A stretch of DNA of 64,000 nt from positions 806,001 through 870,000 of the forward strand of contig NZ_JAHXGQ010000001.1 in assembly GCF_019375475.1 (NCBI RefSeq), given 5' to 3'. The notes beneath the pieces were generated by a model. It saw only the letters and a list, made by a program, of their open reading frames with translations, was not told the origin of the DNA and made no database searches. Source of the DNA: Saccharothrix obliqua (GTDB lineage: Bacteria > Actinomycetota > Actinomycetes > Mycobacteriales > Pseudonocardiaceae). Shown in pieces: positions 50,913-61,900 of the stretch. The position numbers were made by a program, and so were the translations under genes. Position 1 is the first letter of the stretch; every line of letters starts with the position of its first letter.

Positions 50913-52390
50913 TGGTCGTTCCTCTTCTTCTTCGCGCCGCCGATCACCGACGGGGGCAGGTTCTCGCCGGGCACCTCGAAGATGTCCTCACCGCGGATGT
51001 AGGCCGCGGACCGGTGCTCCTTGTCCTCCTGGCCCTGACCGCCGTGACCGCCACCCATGGGCGCGCCGCCCATCGGCGCACCCGGCGCGCCCGCACCGGG
51101 CATGGCGGGCCCGTAACCGGGCATCGGGCCGCGCGGACCACCACCGCCGGGACCGGCGACACCGGACGCGCCACCCGCGGCGAGCTGACCACCGGTGGGA
51201 CCGAACCCACCCGCGCCGCCACCGCCGAAGCCACCCGCGCCACCACCACCGAAGCCACCGGCACCGCCGCCACCGAAGCCACCGGCGCCACCACCACCGA
51301 AGCGCGGCGGCGTGCCGGGAGCACCGGGCGCGCCCGGCACCGGCGGGGTCCCGGGGCTGCCCGCCGGGACGTACGGCGGGATCTTGGCGCCGTTGGGCCC
51401 GAAACCACCAGGCGCCTTGGGGATCACCGTGTTCGGCGGAGCCGGCTTGTACGGCGGCGGGTTCTGCTTGCCACCCGGCGGTTGGTAGCCGGGCACGTAC
51501 CCGGGCGGCTGGTGACCAGGCGTGGGCGGCTGGTACGAGGGCGGCTGGTACTTGTTCGCCACCGGCACCTTGGCCGCCGCCGCGGCGGCCGTCGTGCCCT
51601 CGGGGCGGTACGGGGCCACGTGTGAGTCACCGCCGCCACCACCACCGGACGGAGCGCTCGGCGGCGTGTACGCCGGCGTCGGCGCGGTACCCGCCACCTG
51701 CACACCGGACGTCACGGTGGTGCCGGCCGGCACCCCGGGCGGCGCGGACACGTGCTGCGCGTCGGTCAACGTCGGCGCGCCCGACGTGGCCATCAGCATC
51801 TGCGGCGGCTGCTCGTCGCGTCCCGTCACGGGGTTGAACGGCGCGGTGAACAACGGGGTCCGCTCGTCCACCGACCGCGACTCGCGCTCCATCGTCGTCA
51901 TCACGGCCACGGCCTGCTCATGCGCCGCACGCGCCTGGTCGTTGGCCGCCTGCACGTCGACCACGGTCCCGGCGAACCCGTCGAGACCGGACCTGGTGAA
52001 CGTGCCGGTCGCCTCGTCCCAGGTGAACTCGACCGGCTCGGGCATGCTCGCCCGCGCGTTCTCCATGATGTGGCTCTGGTCCTCGACCCGCTTGCCCACC
52101 TCGACGGCGGTCGCGGCGGTCCGGGTGACCCAGTCGGCGAGCAGCTTGATCGCGGCCCGCGCGCTGTCGGCGGACTCGCCGGTCCACCCCGACTCGGTCG
52201 CGGCCACGCGCTCGTTGATCACGCGGGCCGACTCGGTCAGCTCCGTGCCGAACTGGCCCCACTCGGCGCCGATCTCGCCGGTCTGGCCGGGGTCGTTGTT
52301 GTTGTGGACCGCGTCCCACAGCTCGCGGTGCGAGCGGGACGCCCAGTTCTGGGTGTCCGTGAGGACGAGGTCGGGATCCAGGTCGGCCAT
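50909..52390 (-). CDS. PPE-like ESX substrate with Gly/Pro-rich tail
   Basis: A 493-residue protein. The N-terminal 180 residues are helical with a WXG-like turn (VAATESGWTGESADSARAAIKLLADWV), matching the PPE/WXG group. From about residue 225 on, the sequence is Pro/Gly-rich, with PPSYQPPTPGHQPPGY-like stretches and four to five FGGGGAGG repeats (about residues 380-420), ending in a charged tail ending KKKRNDQ. It is probably exported by a type VII (ESX) system that is encoded elsewhere and could act at the cell surface. It starts at ATG 52390, ten bases after the gene upstream. Confidence 0.85.
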   Translation of the reverse strand: MADLDPDLVLTDTQNWASRSHRELWDAVHNNNDPGQTGEIGAEWGQFGTELTESARVINERVAATESGWTGESADSARAAIKLLADWVTRTAATAVEVGKRVEDQSHIMENARASMPEPVEFTWDEATGTFTRSGLDGFAGTVVDVQAANDQARAAHEQAVAVMTTMERESRSVDERTPLFTAPFNPVTGRDEQPPQMLMATSGAPTLTDAQHVSAPPGVPAGTTVTSGVQVAGTAPTPAYTPPSAPSGGGGGGDSHVAPYRPEGTTAAAAAAKVPVANKYQPPSYQPPTPGHQPPGYVPGYQPPGGKQNPPPYKPAPPNTVIPKAPGGFGPNGAKIPPYVPAGSPGTPPVPGAPGAPGTPPRFGGGGAGGFGGGGAGGFGGGGAGGFGGGGAGGFGPTGGQLAAGGASGVAGPGGGGPRGPMPGYGPAMPGAGAPGAPMGGAPMGGGHGGQGQEDKEHRSAAYIRGEDIFEVPGENLPPSVIGGAKKKRNDQ

Positions 52391-52400
52391 GGCTCGCCTC

Positions 52401-52823
52401 TCAGTTGCCGCTCAGGCGGGTCAGCTCGGAGCCGTGCTCCTCGTCGACTGCTTGGAAGTTCCGGATGGCGCTGCGCACCGAGTCGTGCGTCTGCTGGAGG
52501 ACGTCGCGGTACGCGGCCATCACGGAGACGAACGACAGCTCCTGGCCCTCGGCGCGACCCTCGAACTTGGCCGCCATCTTCTCGGCGACCGGGTGCTGCC
52601 CCAGCGGTGCGGGGCGGGCCAGCCTGCCCGCGCGCTCCAGCCAGGAGTCGACCTGGTCGATCTGCTCCAGGAGCATCTTGCGCAGCTCCTCGCCGGTCGC
52701 GGGGTCGAGCGTGACCCGGCCGGAGTTCACGGTCTCCTGCAACGCGAGGACCTGGCGGCCGACCGACGTCGGGTCGACCCGGCGTTCCTCGACCTCTTCA
52801 TTCCCTGCTTCGGCGATGTACAT
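52401..52823 (-). CDS. Small helical protein of the ESX trio
   Basis: A 140-residue, highly helical, charged protein, without membrane segments. It precedes the PPE-like gene by ten bases. Its size, helicity and position fit the small partner (PE-like role) of a PPE protein, but no YxxxD/E export motif is certain. It starts at ATG 52823 (YIAEAGNEEVEERRVDPTS). Confidence 0.65.
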   Translation of the reverse strand: MYIAEAGNEEVEERRVDPTSVGRQVLALQETVNSGRVTLDPATGEELRKMLLEQIDQVDSWLERAGRLARPAPLGQHPVAEKMAAKFEGRAEGQELSFVSVMAAYRDVLQQTHDSVRSAIRNFQAVDEEHGSELTRLSGN

Positions 52824-52989
52824 CCGATTCCCTCGCGGAGGCAGCCTGCTGGACGCAACCCAGGGTCACCCTCACCTCCAACGCCCGCCCAACGCCCCGC
52901 CAACGCCCGGCCCGGTCGGTGGCTCCGGGCCGGGTGGGCACTATGGGAAACTCCTCGACCACCGGGAGACAACGCCGAAAGGTTTCAGG

Positions 52990-55737
52990 ATGCGGGTCAA
53001 CCTGCTCGGCACCGTTGAACTCGTTTCCGCGGCTGGTGAGGCCGTCAAGCTGGGCGCGGCGAAGCGCCGGGCCGTCCTGGCGGCGCTGGCGCTGGACCTG
53101 AACCGGGTCGTGTCCGGCGACCGCCTGCTCTCGCTGGTGTGGGACGGATCACCGCCGCCACAGGCGAAAGCCGCCCTCCAGGGACATATCGCCCAACTCC
53201 GCAAGGTGCTCTCCGGCGGCGTGGCGTTGATCACCCGCGCGCCCGGCTACGTGCTGACCGGTGACCGGGACGCCGTCGACGTGTTCCGGTTCGAGGACCA
53301 CGTGGCCGCCGCCCGCGACGCCACCGACGAGGCCGCCGTGGGCCTGCTGACCGGCGCGCTGGCGTTGTGGCGCGGCCCGGTGCTGGCGGACGTGCCCGGC
53401 TTCGAGGTCCGGGAGGCGGTGTCCGCGCGGCTGGAGGAGCTGCGGCTGGTGGCCGTGGAGGAGCTGGCCACCCGGCTGTTCCGGCTGAACCGGGCCGCCG
53501 AGGCGGTCGCCGGGCTGCGTGACGCGGTCGCCGCCCACCCGCTGCGTGAACCGCTGGTGGCGCGGCTGGTGCTGGCGCTGCACTGGGCGGGGCGGCAGGC
53601 GGAGGCGTTGGAGCTGTTCCACCGGACGCGCGAGCACCTCGCCGGCGAACTGGGCGTCGACCCCGGGCCGGAACTGCGTGACGCCTACCAGACCGTGCTC
53701 GCGGGCGGCGCCGCGCCGAAAGCGCCCGACCGGGGTCCGGCGCCCGCCCAACTACCGCGTGAGCACCGGGGTTTCGTCGGCCGCGAACCGGAACTGGAGG
53801 GCCTGGCGGAGAGCCTGCGCGGCGATTCCGCGATCGGCCTGCTGGTCGGCCCGGCCGGGGTGGGCAAGACGGCGCTGGCGTTGCGCTGGGCGCACCGCGC
53901 GGCCGGTGGTTTCCCGGACGGGCAGCTCTTCGTGAACCTGCGTGGTTTCGACGAGACCGAACCGCTGGACCCGCGCACCGCGCTGGTCGGTTTCCTGCGC
54001 GCGCTCGGGCTGACCGACTCGCAGATCGCCGTGGACCTGGAAGGCCAGGCCGCCCAGTACCGGTCCCTGCTGGCCGGGCGGCGGGTGCTGGTGCTGCTGG
54101 ACAACGCGCGCTCGGCCGCGCAGGTCCGGCCGCTGCTGCCCGGTTCGCCGGGCTGCCTGGTCCTGGTCACCAGCCGGCACCGGCTGGACGACCTCGTGGT
54201 CACCGAGGGCGCGTCCGCCCTGCACGTGCAGACGTTGCCCGCGCAGAGCGCGGAGGACCTGCTCGCCGCGGTGCTCGGGCGGCACCGCATCGAGCAGGAA
54301 CCGGCCGCCGCGGCGGAGCTGGTCGAGCTGTGCGACCGGCTGCCGCTCGCCCTGCGGATCGCCGGCGCGCGGCTCGCGTCCCGGCCGCGGTGGACGATCC
54401 AGTCGCTGGTGGACGAGCTGCGCGACGAGCAGCACCGGTTGTCCGCGTTGGAACTGCCGGAGGCGGGCCGGGGCGTGCACGCGGCGCTGGCGGTGAGCTA
54501 CCGGGAGCTGCCCGAGGGCGCGGCGCGGCTGCTGCGCCGGCTCGGCCTGCACCCGGGCACCGACCTGGACAGCTACGCGGCGGCGGCGTTGCTGGACATC
54601 AACGTGGTCACCGCGCGGACCCACCTGCGGACCCTGGCGTACGCGAACCTGCTGCACGAGTCGACACCCGACCGGTACTCGCGGCACGACCTGGTGCGGT
54701 TGTTCACCCACCACCTCGCGGCCGGCGAGTCCGAAGAGGACACCGCGGTGTCCACCAACCGCCTGCTGGACTACTACTTGCACGTGGCGGACTCGGCGCG
54801 GGCGCACCTGTCCGACCACGTCCGGCCGTTCGCACCGCCCGCGCACCGACCGGCGAGCTGCCCGGAGCTGGCGTCGCACGCCGCGGCGCTGGACTGGTTC
54901 ACGCGGGAGGAGGCGAACCTGGGGCTGGCGCTGGAGATCGCGCTGGGCAGCGGGCAGCGGGAGCGGACGTGGCAGCTCGCGTTGTGCCTGGACGCGTTCC
55001 ACTTCCGGCGCGGCAACCGCGTGGACCGGCTGGCGCTGTGCCGGATCGGCCTGCTGGCGGCGCGTGAGCTGGGCGACGGCCCGGTCGAGGCGACGTTCCT
55101 GCTGCGCCTGGGTTCTACGCTGGCCGACCTCGGTCGCATCGAGGAGGCCGTGCGCGCGTGCACGCGGGCCGCCGAGCTGACCGGCGGCGACCGGAACCTG
55201 GAGCTGGCCGCGTTGGCGAACCTGGGTTACTGCCTGATGGCCGACGACCGGCTGGACCACGCGCAGGAGACGATCCTGGAGGCGTTGGAGGTGGCGCGGG
55301 AGGTCGGCGACCGGCGGTCGCAGGCGAGCGTGCAGAACAACCTGGCGAACGTGCTGCTGCGCAAGCACCGGCCGGAGGAGGCGTTGCGGCACGCGGTGGA
55401 GGCGCTGGGCCTGTTCACGTCCGCCGCGCCCTCCAAAGCGCACACGGCGACCCTGCACACGGTGGGCGCGGCGTCGCAGCAGCTCGGCCGGCTGGACGAG
55501 GCGCTGGAGTCCTACCGCGCGGGCCTCGCGCTGGCGGAGCGGCTGGGCGACCGGTACCAGGAAGCCCTGTGCCACCGGGCGATCGGCGACGTGCTGGAGC
55601 AGTCGGAGGGCGCGGACGCGGCGGTGCCGCACTGGCTCGCCGCGTTGAACCTGTACCGGGACCTCGGGTTGGCCGACGCCGACGACGTGGCCCGGAAGCT
55701 GGACCGCGACCGGCTCGCCGAGCCGCGGCCGGTCTGA
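52990..55737 (+). CDS. AfsR-type SARP regulator (DNA-binding, BTAD, NB-ARC, TPR)
   Basis: A 915-residue regulator. An OmpR-like DNA-binding domain covers about 1-93, the bacterial transcriptional activation domain about 94-245 (DVFRFEDHVAAARDA..., AEALELFHRTREHLAGELGVDPGPELRDAYQTVL), then an NB-ARC ATPase with Walker A GPAGVGKTALALRWA (about 285-300) and TPR repeats over about 690-900. It resembles AfsR/EmbR-like SARPs that activate secondary-metabolism or wall-lipid genes. No biosynthetic cluster is in this window, so its target is unknown. The ATG at 52990 follows GAAAGG; the open frame before it is antisense of the ESX genes. Confidence 0.92.
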   Translation: MRVNLLGTVELVSAAGEAVKLGAAKRRAVLAALALDLNRVVSGDRLLSLVWDGSPPPQAKAALQGHIAQLRKVLSGGVALITRAPGYVLTGDRDAVDVFRFEDHVAAARDATDEAAVGLLTGALALWRGPVLADVPGFEVREAVSARLEELRLVAVEELATRLFRLNRAAEAVAGLRDAVAAHPLREPLVARLVLALHWAGRQAEALELFHRTREHLAGELGVDPGPELRDAYQTVLAGGAAPKAPDRGPAPAQLPREHRGFVGREPELEGLAESLRGDSAIGLLVGPAGVGKTALALRWAHRAAGGFPDGQLFVNLRGFDETEPLDPRTALVGFLRALGLTDSQIAVDLEGQAAQYRSLLAGRRVLVLLDNARSAAQVRPLLPGSPGCLVLVTSRHRLDDLVVTEGASALHVQTLPAQSAEDLLAAVLGRHRIEQEPAAAAELVELCDRLPLALRIAGARLASRPRWTIQSLVDELRDEQHRLSALELPEAGRGVHAALAVSYRELPEGAARLLRRLGLHPGTDLDSYAAAALLDINVVTARTHLRTLAYANLLHESTPDRYSRHDLVRLFTHHLAAGESEEDTAVSTNRLLDYYLHVADSARAHLSDHVRPFAPPAHRPASCPELASHAAALDWFTREEANLGLALEIALGSGQRERTWQLALCLDAFHFRRGNRVDRLALCRIGLLAARELGDGPVEATFLLRLGSTLADLGRIEEAVRACTRAAELTGGDRNLELAALANLGYCLMADDRLDHAQETILEALEVAREVGDRRSQASVQNNLANVLLRKHRPEEALRHAVEALGLFTSAAPSKAHTATLHTVGAASQQLGRLDEALESYRAGLALAERLGDRYQEALCHRAIGDVLEQSEGADAAVPHWLAALNLYRDLGLADADDVARKLDRDRLAEPRPV

Positions 55738-55741
55738 GCGC

Positions 55742-57397
55742 TCAGCCGACGGCCTCCGCCGCCGCGCGACCCGCGACGCGGCCGGAGAACAGGCACCCGC
55801 CGAGGAACGTGCCTTCCAGCGCTCGGTACCCGTGCACGCCACCACCGCCGAAACCCGCCGCCTCGCCCGCCGCGTACAGGCCCGGCAGCACCGCGCCGTC
55901 CGGGCGCAGCACGCGTGCCGACAGGTCGGTGTGCACGCCGCCGAGCGTCTTGCGGGTCAGCACCGACAACCGCACGGCGATCAGCGGACCCGCCTTCGGG
56001 TCCAGCAACGCGTGCGGCTCGACCACCCGGATCAGCTTGTCGGTGAGGAACCGCCGCGCCTGGCGGATGGCCGTGACCTGGGAGTCCTTGCCCAGCCCGG
56101 AAAGCACCTCCCGGTCCCGCTCGACGATCACCCGCTTGAGCGCGGCGGCGTCGATCAGGTCCGACCCGGCCAGCCGGTTCATGCCGGCGGCCAGCTCGCC
56201 GACGTCCCGGGCCGCGATGAACTCCGGCGACCGCCGGGCGAACTCCTCCACCGGCGCCACCGCGCCGGGCAGCGCGCGCCGCAGCAACTGCTTGACGTCC
56301 TTGTTCGTCAGGTCCGGGTTCTGCTCGGAACCGGACAGGGCGAACTCCTTGCCGATGATCCGCCGGTTGAGCACGAACCACGAGTGGCCGTGGCCGCCGC
56401 GCACGATGTGCTCCAGCGCGCCGATCGCGTCGAAACCGGGGAACAGCGGGATCGGCAGGCGCTGCCCGGTGGCGTCCAGCCACAGCGACGACGGGCCGGG
56501 CAGGATGCGGATGCCGTGCCCCGTCCAGACCGGCGCGAAGTTGGCGATGCCCTCCGGGTAGTGCCACATGCGGTCCTCGTTGACGAGGTCGCCGCCCGCC
56601 GCGCGGACCACCTCCAGCATCCGGCCGTCCACGTGGTCGGGCACGCCGGAGAGCATGTGCTCCGGCGGGGTGCCCATGCGGGCGGGCCAGTTGCGGCGCA
56701 CCAGCTCGTGGTTGCCGCCGATGCCGCCGGAGGTCACCACGACGGCCTGGGCGTGCAGCTCGAACTCGTCGACGACCTCGCGCGAGCTGGGCTCGCCCCG
56801 CCCGACCGCGCTGGGTCGCAGCACCTCGCCGCGCACGCCGTCGACCGCGCCCGCCGTGCTGGTCAGCCCGGTGACGCGGTGCCGGAACCGCAGCTCGACG
56901 CGGCCACGCGCGACGGCTTCGCGGACGCGCCGCTCGAACGGCTCCACGATGCCGGGCCCGGTGCCCCACGTGACGTGGAAGCGCGGCACGGAGTTGCCGT
57001 GCCCGTCGGCCAGGTAGCCGCCGCGCTCGGCCCACTGGACGAAGGGGAACCAGCGGACGCCCATGGCGTGCAGCCAGCTCCGCTTCTCGCCGGCCGCGAA
57101 GTGCACGTACGCCTCGGCCCAGCGACGCGGCCACTCGTCGGTGTCCCGGTCGAACGCGGCGGAGCCCAGCCAGTCCTGGAGGGCGAGTTCAGCCGAGTCG
57201 CGGACCTTGAGCCGGCGCTGCTCGGGCGTGTCCACCAGGAACAGGCCGCCGAACGACCAGAACGCCTGACCGCCCAGCGACGCCTCCGGCTCCTGGTCGA
57301 GCAGGACCACCTTGCGCCCCGCGTCGGCGAGTTCGGCCGTGGCGACGAGACCGGCGAGGCCCGCCCCGACGACGATGACGTCCGCGTCATGTGCCAT
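55742..57397 (-). CDS. FAD-binding dehydrogenase (KstD/flavocytochrome-c-like)
   Basis: A 551-residue flavoprotein of the 3-ketosteroid dehydrogenase/fumarate reductase group. The dinucleotide motif VIVVGAGLAGLVATAELADAG is at about 7-27. The C-terminal FAD-contact sequence is GLYAAGEAAGFGGGGVHGYRALEGTFLGGCLFSG. The close family match is the Rv0785-like FAD-binding dehydrogenase group, whose substrate is not known. It converges on the SARP gene with only four bases between stops. Confidence 0.88.
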   Translation of the reverse strand: MAHDADVIVVGAGLAGLVATAELADAGRKVVLLDQEPEASLGGQAFWSFGGLFLVDTPEQRRLKVRDSAELALQDWLGSAAFDRDTDEWPRRWAEAYVHFAAGEKRSWLHAMGVRWFPFVQWAERGGYLADGHGNSVPRFHVTWGTGPGIVEPFERRVREAVARGRVELRFRHRVTGLTSTAGAVDGVRGEVLRPSAVGRGEPSSREVVDEFELHAQAVVVTSGGIGGNHELVRRNWPARMGTPPEHMLSGVPDHVDGRMLEVVRAAGGDLVNEDRMWHYPEGIANFAPVWTGHGIRILPGPSSLWLDATGQRLPIPLFPGFDAIGALEHIVRGGHGHSWFVLNRRIIGKEFALSGSEQNPDLTNKDVKQLLRRALPGAVAPVEEFARRSPEFIAARDVGELAAGMNRLAGSDLIDAAALKRVIVERDREVLSGLGKDSQVTAIRQARRFLTDKLIRVVEPHALLDPKAGPLIAVRLSVLTRKTLGGVHTDLSARVLRPDGAVLPGLYAAGEAAGFGGGGVHGYRALEGTFLGGCLFSGRVAGRAAAEAVG

Positions 57398-57538
57398 CGG
57401 GCGAGTCTAGAGGGATCGCCCGGCCCGGACGAGGTCCCGGCGGCTCGTGTCGCGACCCTTTCCGGTCACCCGCGGAATGCCCTCCGGCGCTTTTCGGAAA
57501 GCGGTCCGGGGTGATTTCCGGGACGGGTGCGCGAAAGG

Positions 57539-57570
57539 CCCGCCGCGGCTGTTCGGGCAGCCGCGGCGGG
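57539..57570 (-). terminator. Hairpin in the gap after the coiled-coil gene
   Basis: CCCGCCGCGGCTG (57539-57551) pairs with CAGCCGCGGCGGG (57558-57570) around TTCGGG. The 394-base gap 57398-57791 also holds a small palindrome CGCTTT-TCGG-AAAGCG (57488-57503); otherwise no gene is supported there. Confidence 0.5.
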
Positions 57571-57791
57571 GGTCGCGGGTGAGGCCGCCGGCCGTACGGT
57601 GAGGGGGAGGTCCGTCCGGCCGACGGCGGCCGGGCACGCGGGCGCGACCGGGACGCCTCGGGGAGAAGGCCCGCCCCGCGCCCCGGGGGGAATGAGCGCC
57701 GGTGGTCCTCGACGTCCGGTGCGGCAACCACGAGCCGACCACTCGGACAACGACCCGCATACCACACGTGTTCCCGAGGTGTCCAGCGTCA

Positions 57792-58667
57792 CTACGCAGA
57801 GTCGCCATCAAGGTCATTCATCCGCCGTTCGGCGGACTCCAATCGGTCACGCGCCGCGGTCGCCTTGCGGCGTGCCTTCGCCGCTCGGACCGACGCGTCG
57901 TGCGCGGCCCGCTGCACCTCGCGCAACTCGGCCCGCAACTCCGCCGCCCGGTCCTCCCGCTCGGCCAGCGCCGCCTCCGCCGAGCCGACCGCCGCGTCCG
58001 CCACCGCGACCTCCTCGCGTGCCGCCGCGAGGTCCGCCCGCGCCCGCTCCCGCTCGCGCACCCGTCGCCGCTCGCGCCGGGCCGCCAGGTCGTCCCGGGT
58101 CGCCCCGCCCTCCCGGGCGGTCTTTTTCGGCCGGACCTTGCCAAGTTTGTCCTTCGGGGCGGACTTTCCCGCGGCGCCCTCGGCCGGCGGCCCGAACCCG
58201 GACTGCTCGACCGGCTTCACCAGCCGTCCCGCGCGGACCCGTGCCGCGACCTCGGGATCGGCCAGCGCGGCGGTCAGCGTGGCGCGCACCTGCTGCACGG
58301 CGTCCGAACCGAGGGGCGTGCCCGCCTCCCGGGCCAACTCCTCCGCGCGCCGCACCAGCGCGCCGAGCACGACCCGCCGACGTGCGCCGAGTTCACGCAG
58401 CGCAGTGCCCCGCAGCTCCTCCTGGGCGGCCCGGAGCTGATCACCCAGAGCCACCGCATCCGCCAGCTCGGCGGCACTCCGCCGGGCGAGCAGGTTCACC
58501 GCCCACGCGGACGCGGTGGGCTTGCGGAGCTTGCCGACGGCCTTGGCGACGGCTTTGTCGCCGCGCTCCAGCGCCGCCTTCGCCGCGGCGTCGCGTGCCG
58601 CGACGAACCCCGCCGGTGGCAGGGCGTACAACTCGTCGGCTATCGGGTCGACCGCGGCGGCGTTCAC
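57792..58667 (-). CDS. Conserved hypothetical coiled-coil protein
   Basis: A 291-residue cytoplasmic protein common in actinomycetes, with no known function. The N-terminus (NAAAVDPIADELYALPPAGFVAARDAAAKAA) and GKLRKPTASAWAVNLLARR are the conserved part. Residues about 180-290 form a long, charged, Arg/Glu/Ala-rich coiled coil. The GTG at 58667 is preferred; an upstream extension (to 58826) is basic and unlike the family. It is divergent from the subtilase gene and stands alone. Confidence 0.75.
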   Translation of the reverse strand: MNAAAVDPIADELYALPPAGFVAARDAAAKAALERGDKAVAKAVGKLRKPTASAWAVNLLARRSAAELADAVALGDQLRAAQEELRGTALRELGARRRVVLGALVRRAEELAREAGTPLGSDAVQQVRATLTAALADPEVAARVRAGRLVKPVEQSGFGPPAEGAAGKSAPKDKLGKVRPKKTAREGGATRDDLAARRERRRVRERERARADLAAAREEVAVADAAVGSAEAALAEREDRAAELRAELREVQRAAHDASVRAAKARRKATAARDRLESAERRMNDLDGDSA

Positions 58668-58937
58668 GGCGCACCAGTGTGCGCTTCCCCGCGCCGGCGT
58701 GCGATTCGCCCCCGGTGTCGCGCGGACGGGCATTTCCCGGGGTTTGACATTCCGGCCGGTCGGCTCTTGACTGGAACTGCCGCGCCCGGTCCGCACCGGC
58801 GTGGCACCGCGCGCGTGCCCGGGCAATCGGCCGTTCAGGTCAATTGGTGCCGTCCTATTGCGCTGTTCGTCCTATAGTCCGGGCCGACCCCGGGGAGATG
58901 TGCTTGCGCCATTCTCTCCCCACGAAGGGTTTGCGCC

Positions 58938-61900
58938 GTGAACAACTCAGGAAGTCGGTGGAGACACCGCACCAGTGCGGCCTTGTTGGCCGCCGTGCTG
59001 GGCACGACTGGGTTCGGCTTCGCCGCCGCTCCGGCCGTCGCGCAAGAGGCGCCCACCACGCCGCCGGCCGCCGACAAGGGTTTGGACAAGCAGGACCGCG
59101 CCCACCTCGCCGAGGCGGAGCGGGCCGGCCGGGACGACGTCACCCTGCTGGTCGCCGCCGAGCAGGGCAGGTTGGACGCCGCGGTCGGTGAGCTGGAGGC
59201 GCTCGGCGGCGTCGTCGAGCAGGCCGAGCGGGACGTGGAGTACGTCAAGGTCTCCGTGCCGCGGGACAAGGCCGAGCAGGCGGCCAAGCTGTCGGCCGTG
59301 CGCGCGGTCGACGTGGACGGCCTGGTGGCGCTGGACAACCCGCGCCCCGAGGGCGCGACTTCCCCGCTGCCGCAACGCGCGCCGGGCGCGAACACGCCCA
59401 AGAGCAACCCGTACATGCCGACGCAGGACACCAAGGCGGCGCAGTTCACCGACCAGAACCGCAAGTGGGACGGTCGGGGCACGACGATCGCCATCCTGGA
59501 CAGCGGCATCGACCTGGACCACCCCGCGCTGGCCACCACGACCACCGGTGAGCGCAAGGTCGTCGACTGGTACAACGCCAACGCCACCAACTCCGGCGAC
59601 GGCACGTGGGTCGCGCAATCCGGCCGCTACACCGGGAAGTTCACCGTCGGCGGCGTCACCTACCAGGCGCCCAAGACCGGTGGCCCGTACAGCTTCGGCC
59701 TGTTCCGCGAGAACGCGGGCGACCTCGGCCTGGGCAACAGCGAGACCGGCGGCGACATCAACCGCGACGGCGACAGCGCCGACGCGTTCGGCGTGCTCCA
59801 GGACATCACCACCAAGGAAGTCCGGGTGGACGTCGACGGTGACGGCGACTTCACCGACGAGCGCCCGATGATCGACTACAAGGTCAAGAAGGACGTCGGC
59901 CACTTCGGCGTCGACAAGCCGGGCACCGCGGTGCTCGACACCGTGCCGTTCGTGGTCCAGACCGACCGCTCCGTCTACGACAACGGCGGCACGCCGTTCG
60001 TCAACATCGGCATCGCCGCCGCCGCGCACGGTTCGCACGTCGCGGGCATCACGGCCGCCAACAAGTTGTTCGGCGGCAAGATGACCGGCGCGGCGCCCGG
60101 CGCGAAGCTGATGGCCGTCAAGGTCTGCCTGTCCACGCCGTCGTGCACCTCGTCCGGTCTGATCGACGGTGTGCTGTACGCGGCGCGCAACGGCGCGGAC
60201 GTCGTCAACATCTCCATCGGCGGCCTGCCCGCGCTCAACGACGGCAACAACGCGCGTGCCGAGCTGTACAACCGCACCATCGCCGAGTACAACATGCAGA
60301 TCTTCATCTCGGCCGGCAACAGCGGTGCGGGCGCGAACAGCGTCGGCGACCCGTCGGTGGCGACCGACGCGGTGAGCGTCGGTTCCTACATCACCAAGGA
60401 AACCTGGCTGTCCAACTACGGTTCGGTGACCGCCCAGCGCGAGAGCCTGCACGGCTTCTCGTCGCGCGGCCCGCGTGAGGACGGCGGTTTCAAGCCGAAC
60501 ATCGTCGCGCCCGGCTCGGCGATCTCCACCGTGCCGCAGTGGCAGGTGCCCGGTCCGGTGGGCGGCACCTACGAACTCCCGGCCGGTTACGCCATGTTCA
60601 ACGGCACGTCCATGGCCGCGCCGCAGGCGACCGGCGCCGCCGCGCTGCTCGTCGGTGCCTACAAGGCGGAGCACAACGGTGAGCGGCCGAAGGTGGCCGA
60701 CCTGCGCAACGCCATCCAGTCCGGTGCCAAGTGGGTGTCGTCGCTCCAGGCGTACGAGCAGGGTGCGGGTCTGTTCGACGTGCAGCGGGCGTGGCACCAG
60801 CTCAACGGGCACCCGAACACGCAGGACGTGACGACGTCCGTCGCGGTGAACACGGCCCTGTCGCCGTTGCTGCCGACCCCGAACACCGGCGTGGGCATCC
60901 ACGACCGCGAGGGCGTCACCATCGGCAAGGAGTACACGCGCACCTACACCCTGACCCGCACCACGGGTCCGGACCGCAACCAGCAGTTCCTGGTGACGTG
61001 GAAGGGGAACGACGGCACGTTCTCGTCCAAGCCGTTGGTCAGCCTGCCGTTGAACAAGCCGGTCACGTTCGACGTGAAGATCCGGCCGAGCAAGGCGGGC
61101 GTGCACTCGGCCGTGCTGAAGCTGGACAACCCGGCCACCCGGGGCGTCGACGTGTTCACGCTCAACACGGTGTTCGCCGGTGACGAGTTCACCGCGGCGG
61201 GCAAGCACGCCGTCACCAAGACCGGCAAGCTGCCGCGCAACCAGTCGCACAGCTACTTCGTGAAGGTGCCGGTCGGGACCAGCGCCCTGAAGGTCGACCT
61301 CCAGGGCGGTGGCGAGGAGAAGGGCAAGGGCCAGGTCCGGTTCCTGCGCTATGACCCGTACGGCGTGCCCGTGGACACCAACACGTCCACCAACTGCTAC
61401 AACCCCAACGCGGGTGGCGGGTGCGCCAGCGGTTCGCCGACCAGCCGGACCGTCGAGAACCCGTTGCCGGGCGTGTGGGAGATCGTGGTGGAGGCGCGGC
61501 GCACGTCCGACGCCGACACCGCCCCGTACACCGTGTCGGCGTCGGTGCTGGGCACGTCGGTCAGCCCCAACCCGGACGTCATCGAGTCGGCCCAGGTCGG
61601 TGTCGGCGTGAGCCGGTCGTACGCGGTGTCCAACACGTTGGCGGCGTTCAACGGCAAGGTGGTCGGCGGCGACCTGGCCAGCGCCCGGATCGAGCGGCCT
61701 TCGGTGACGGAGGGCGTGTCGCAGACGTACGACGTCACCGTGCCCGCGGGGTCGAAGTCGTTGCGTGCCACCATTGGTCGCACCAGTGACGTGTCGGCGG
61801 ACCTGGACCTGACGGTCTACAGCTGCGTGACGGGCACGTGCGTGCAGGCGGGCCAGTCGGCGGACGGCGACTCCGAGGAGTCGGTGACCATCGCCAACCC

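Noticed and set aside
51195..51488. Plus-strand frame with PPAPPPPKPPAPPPP repeats
   Set aside because: It is the complement of the FGGGGAGG repeats in the PPE-like gene, not an independent proline-rich protein.
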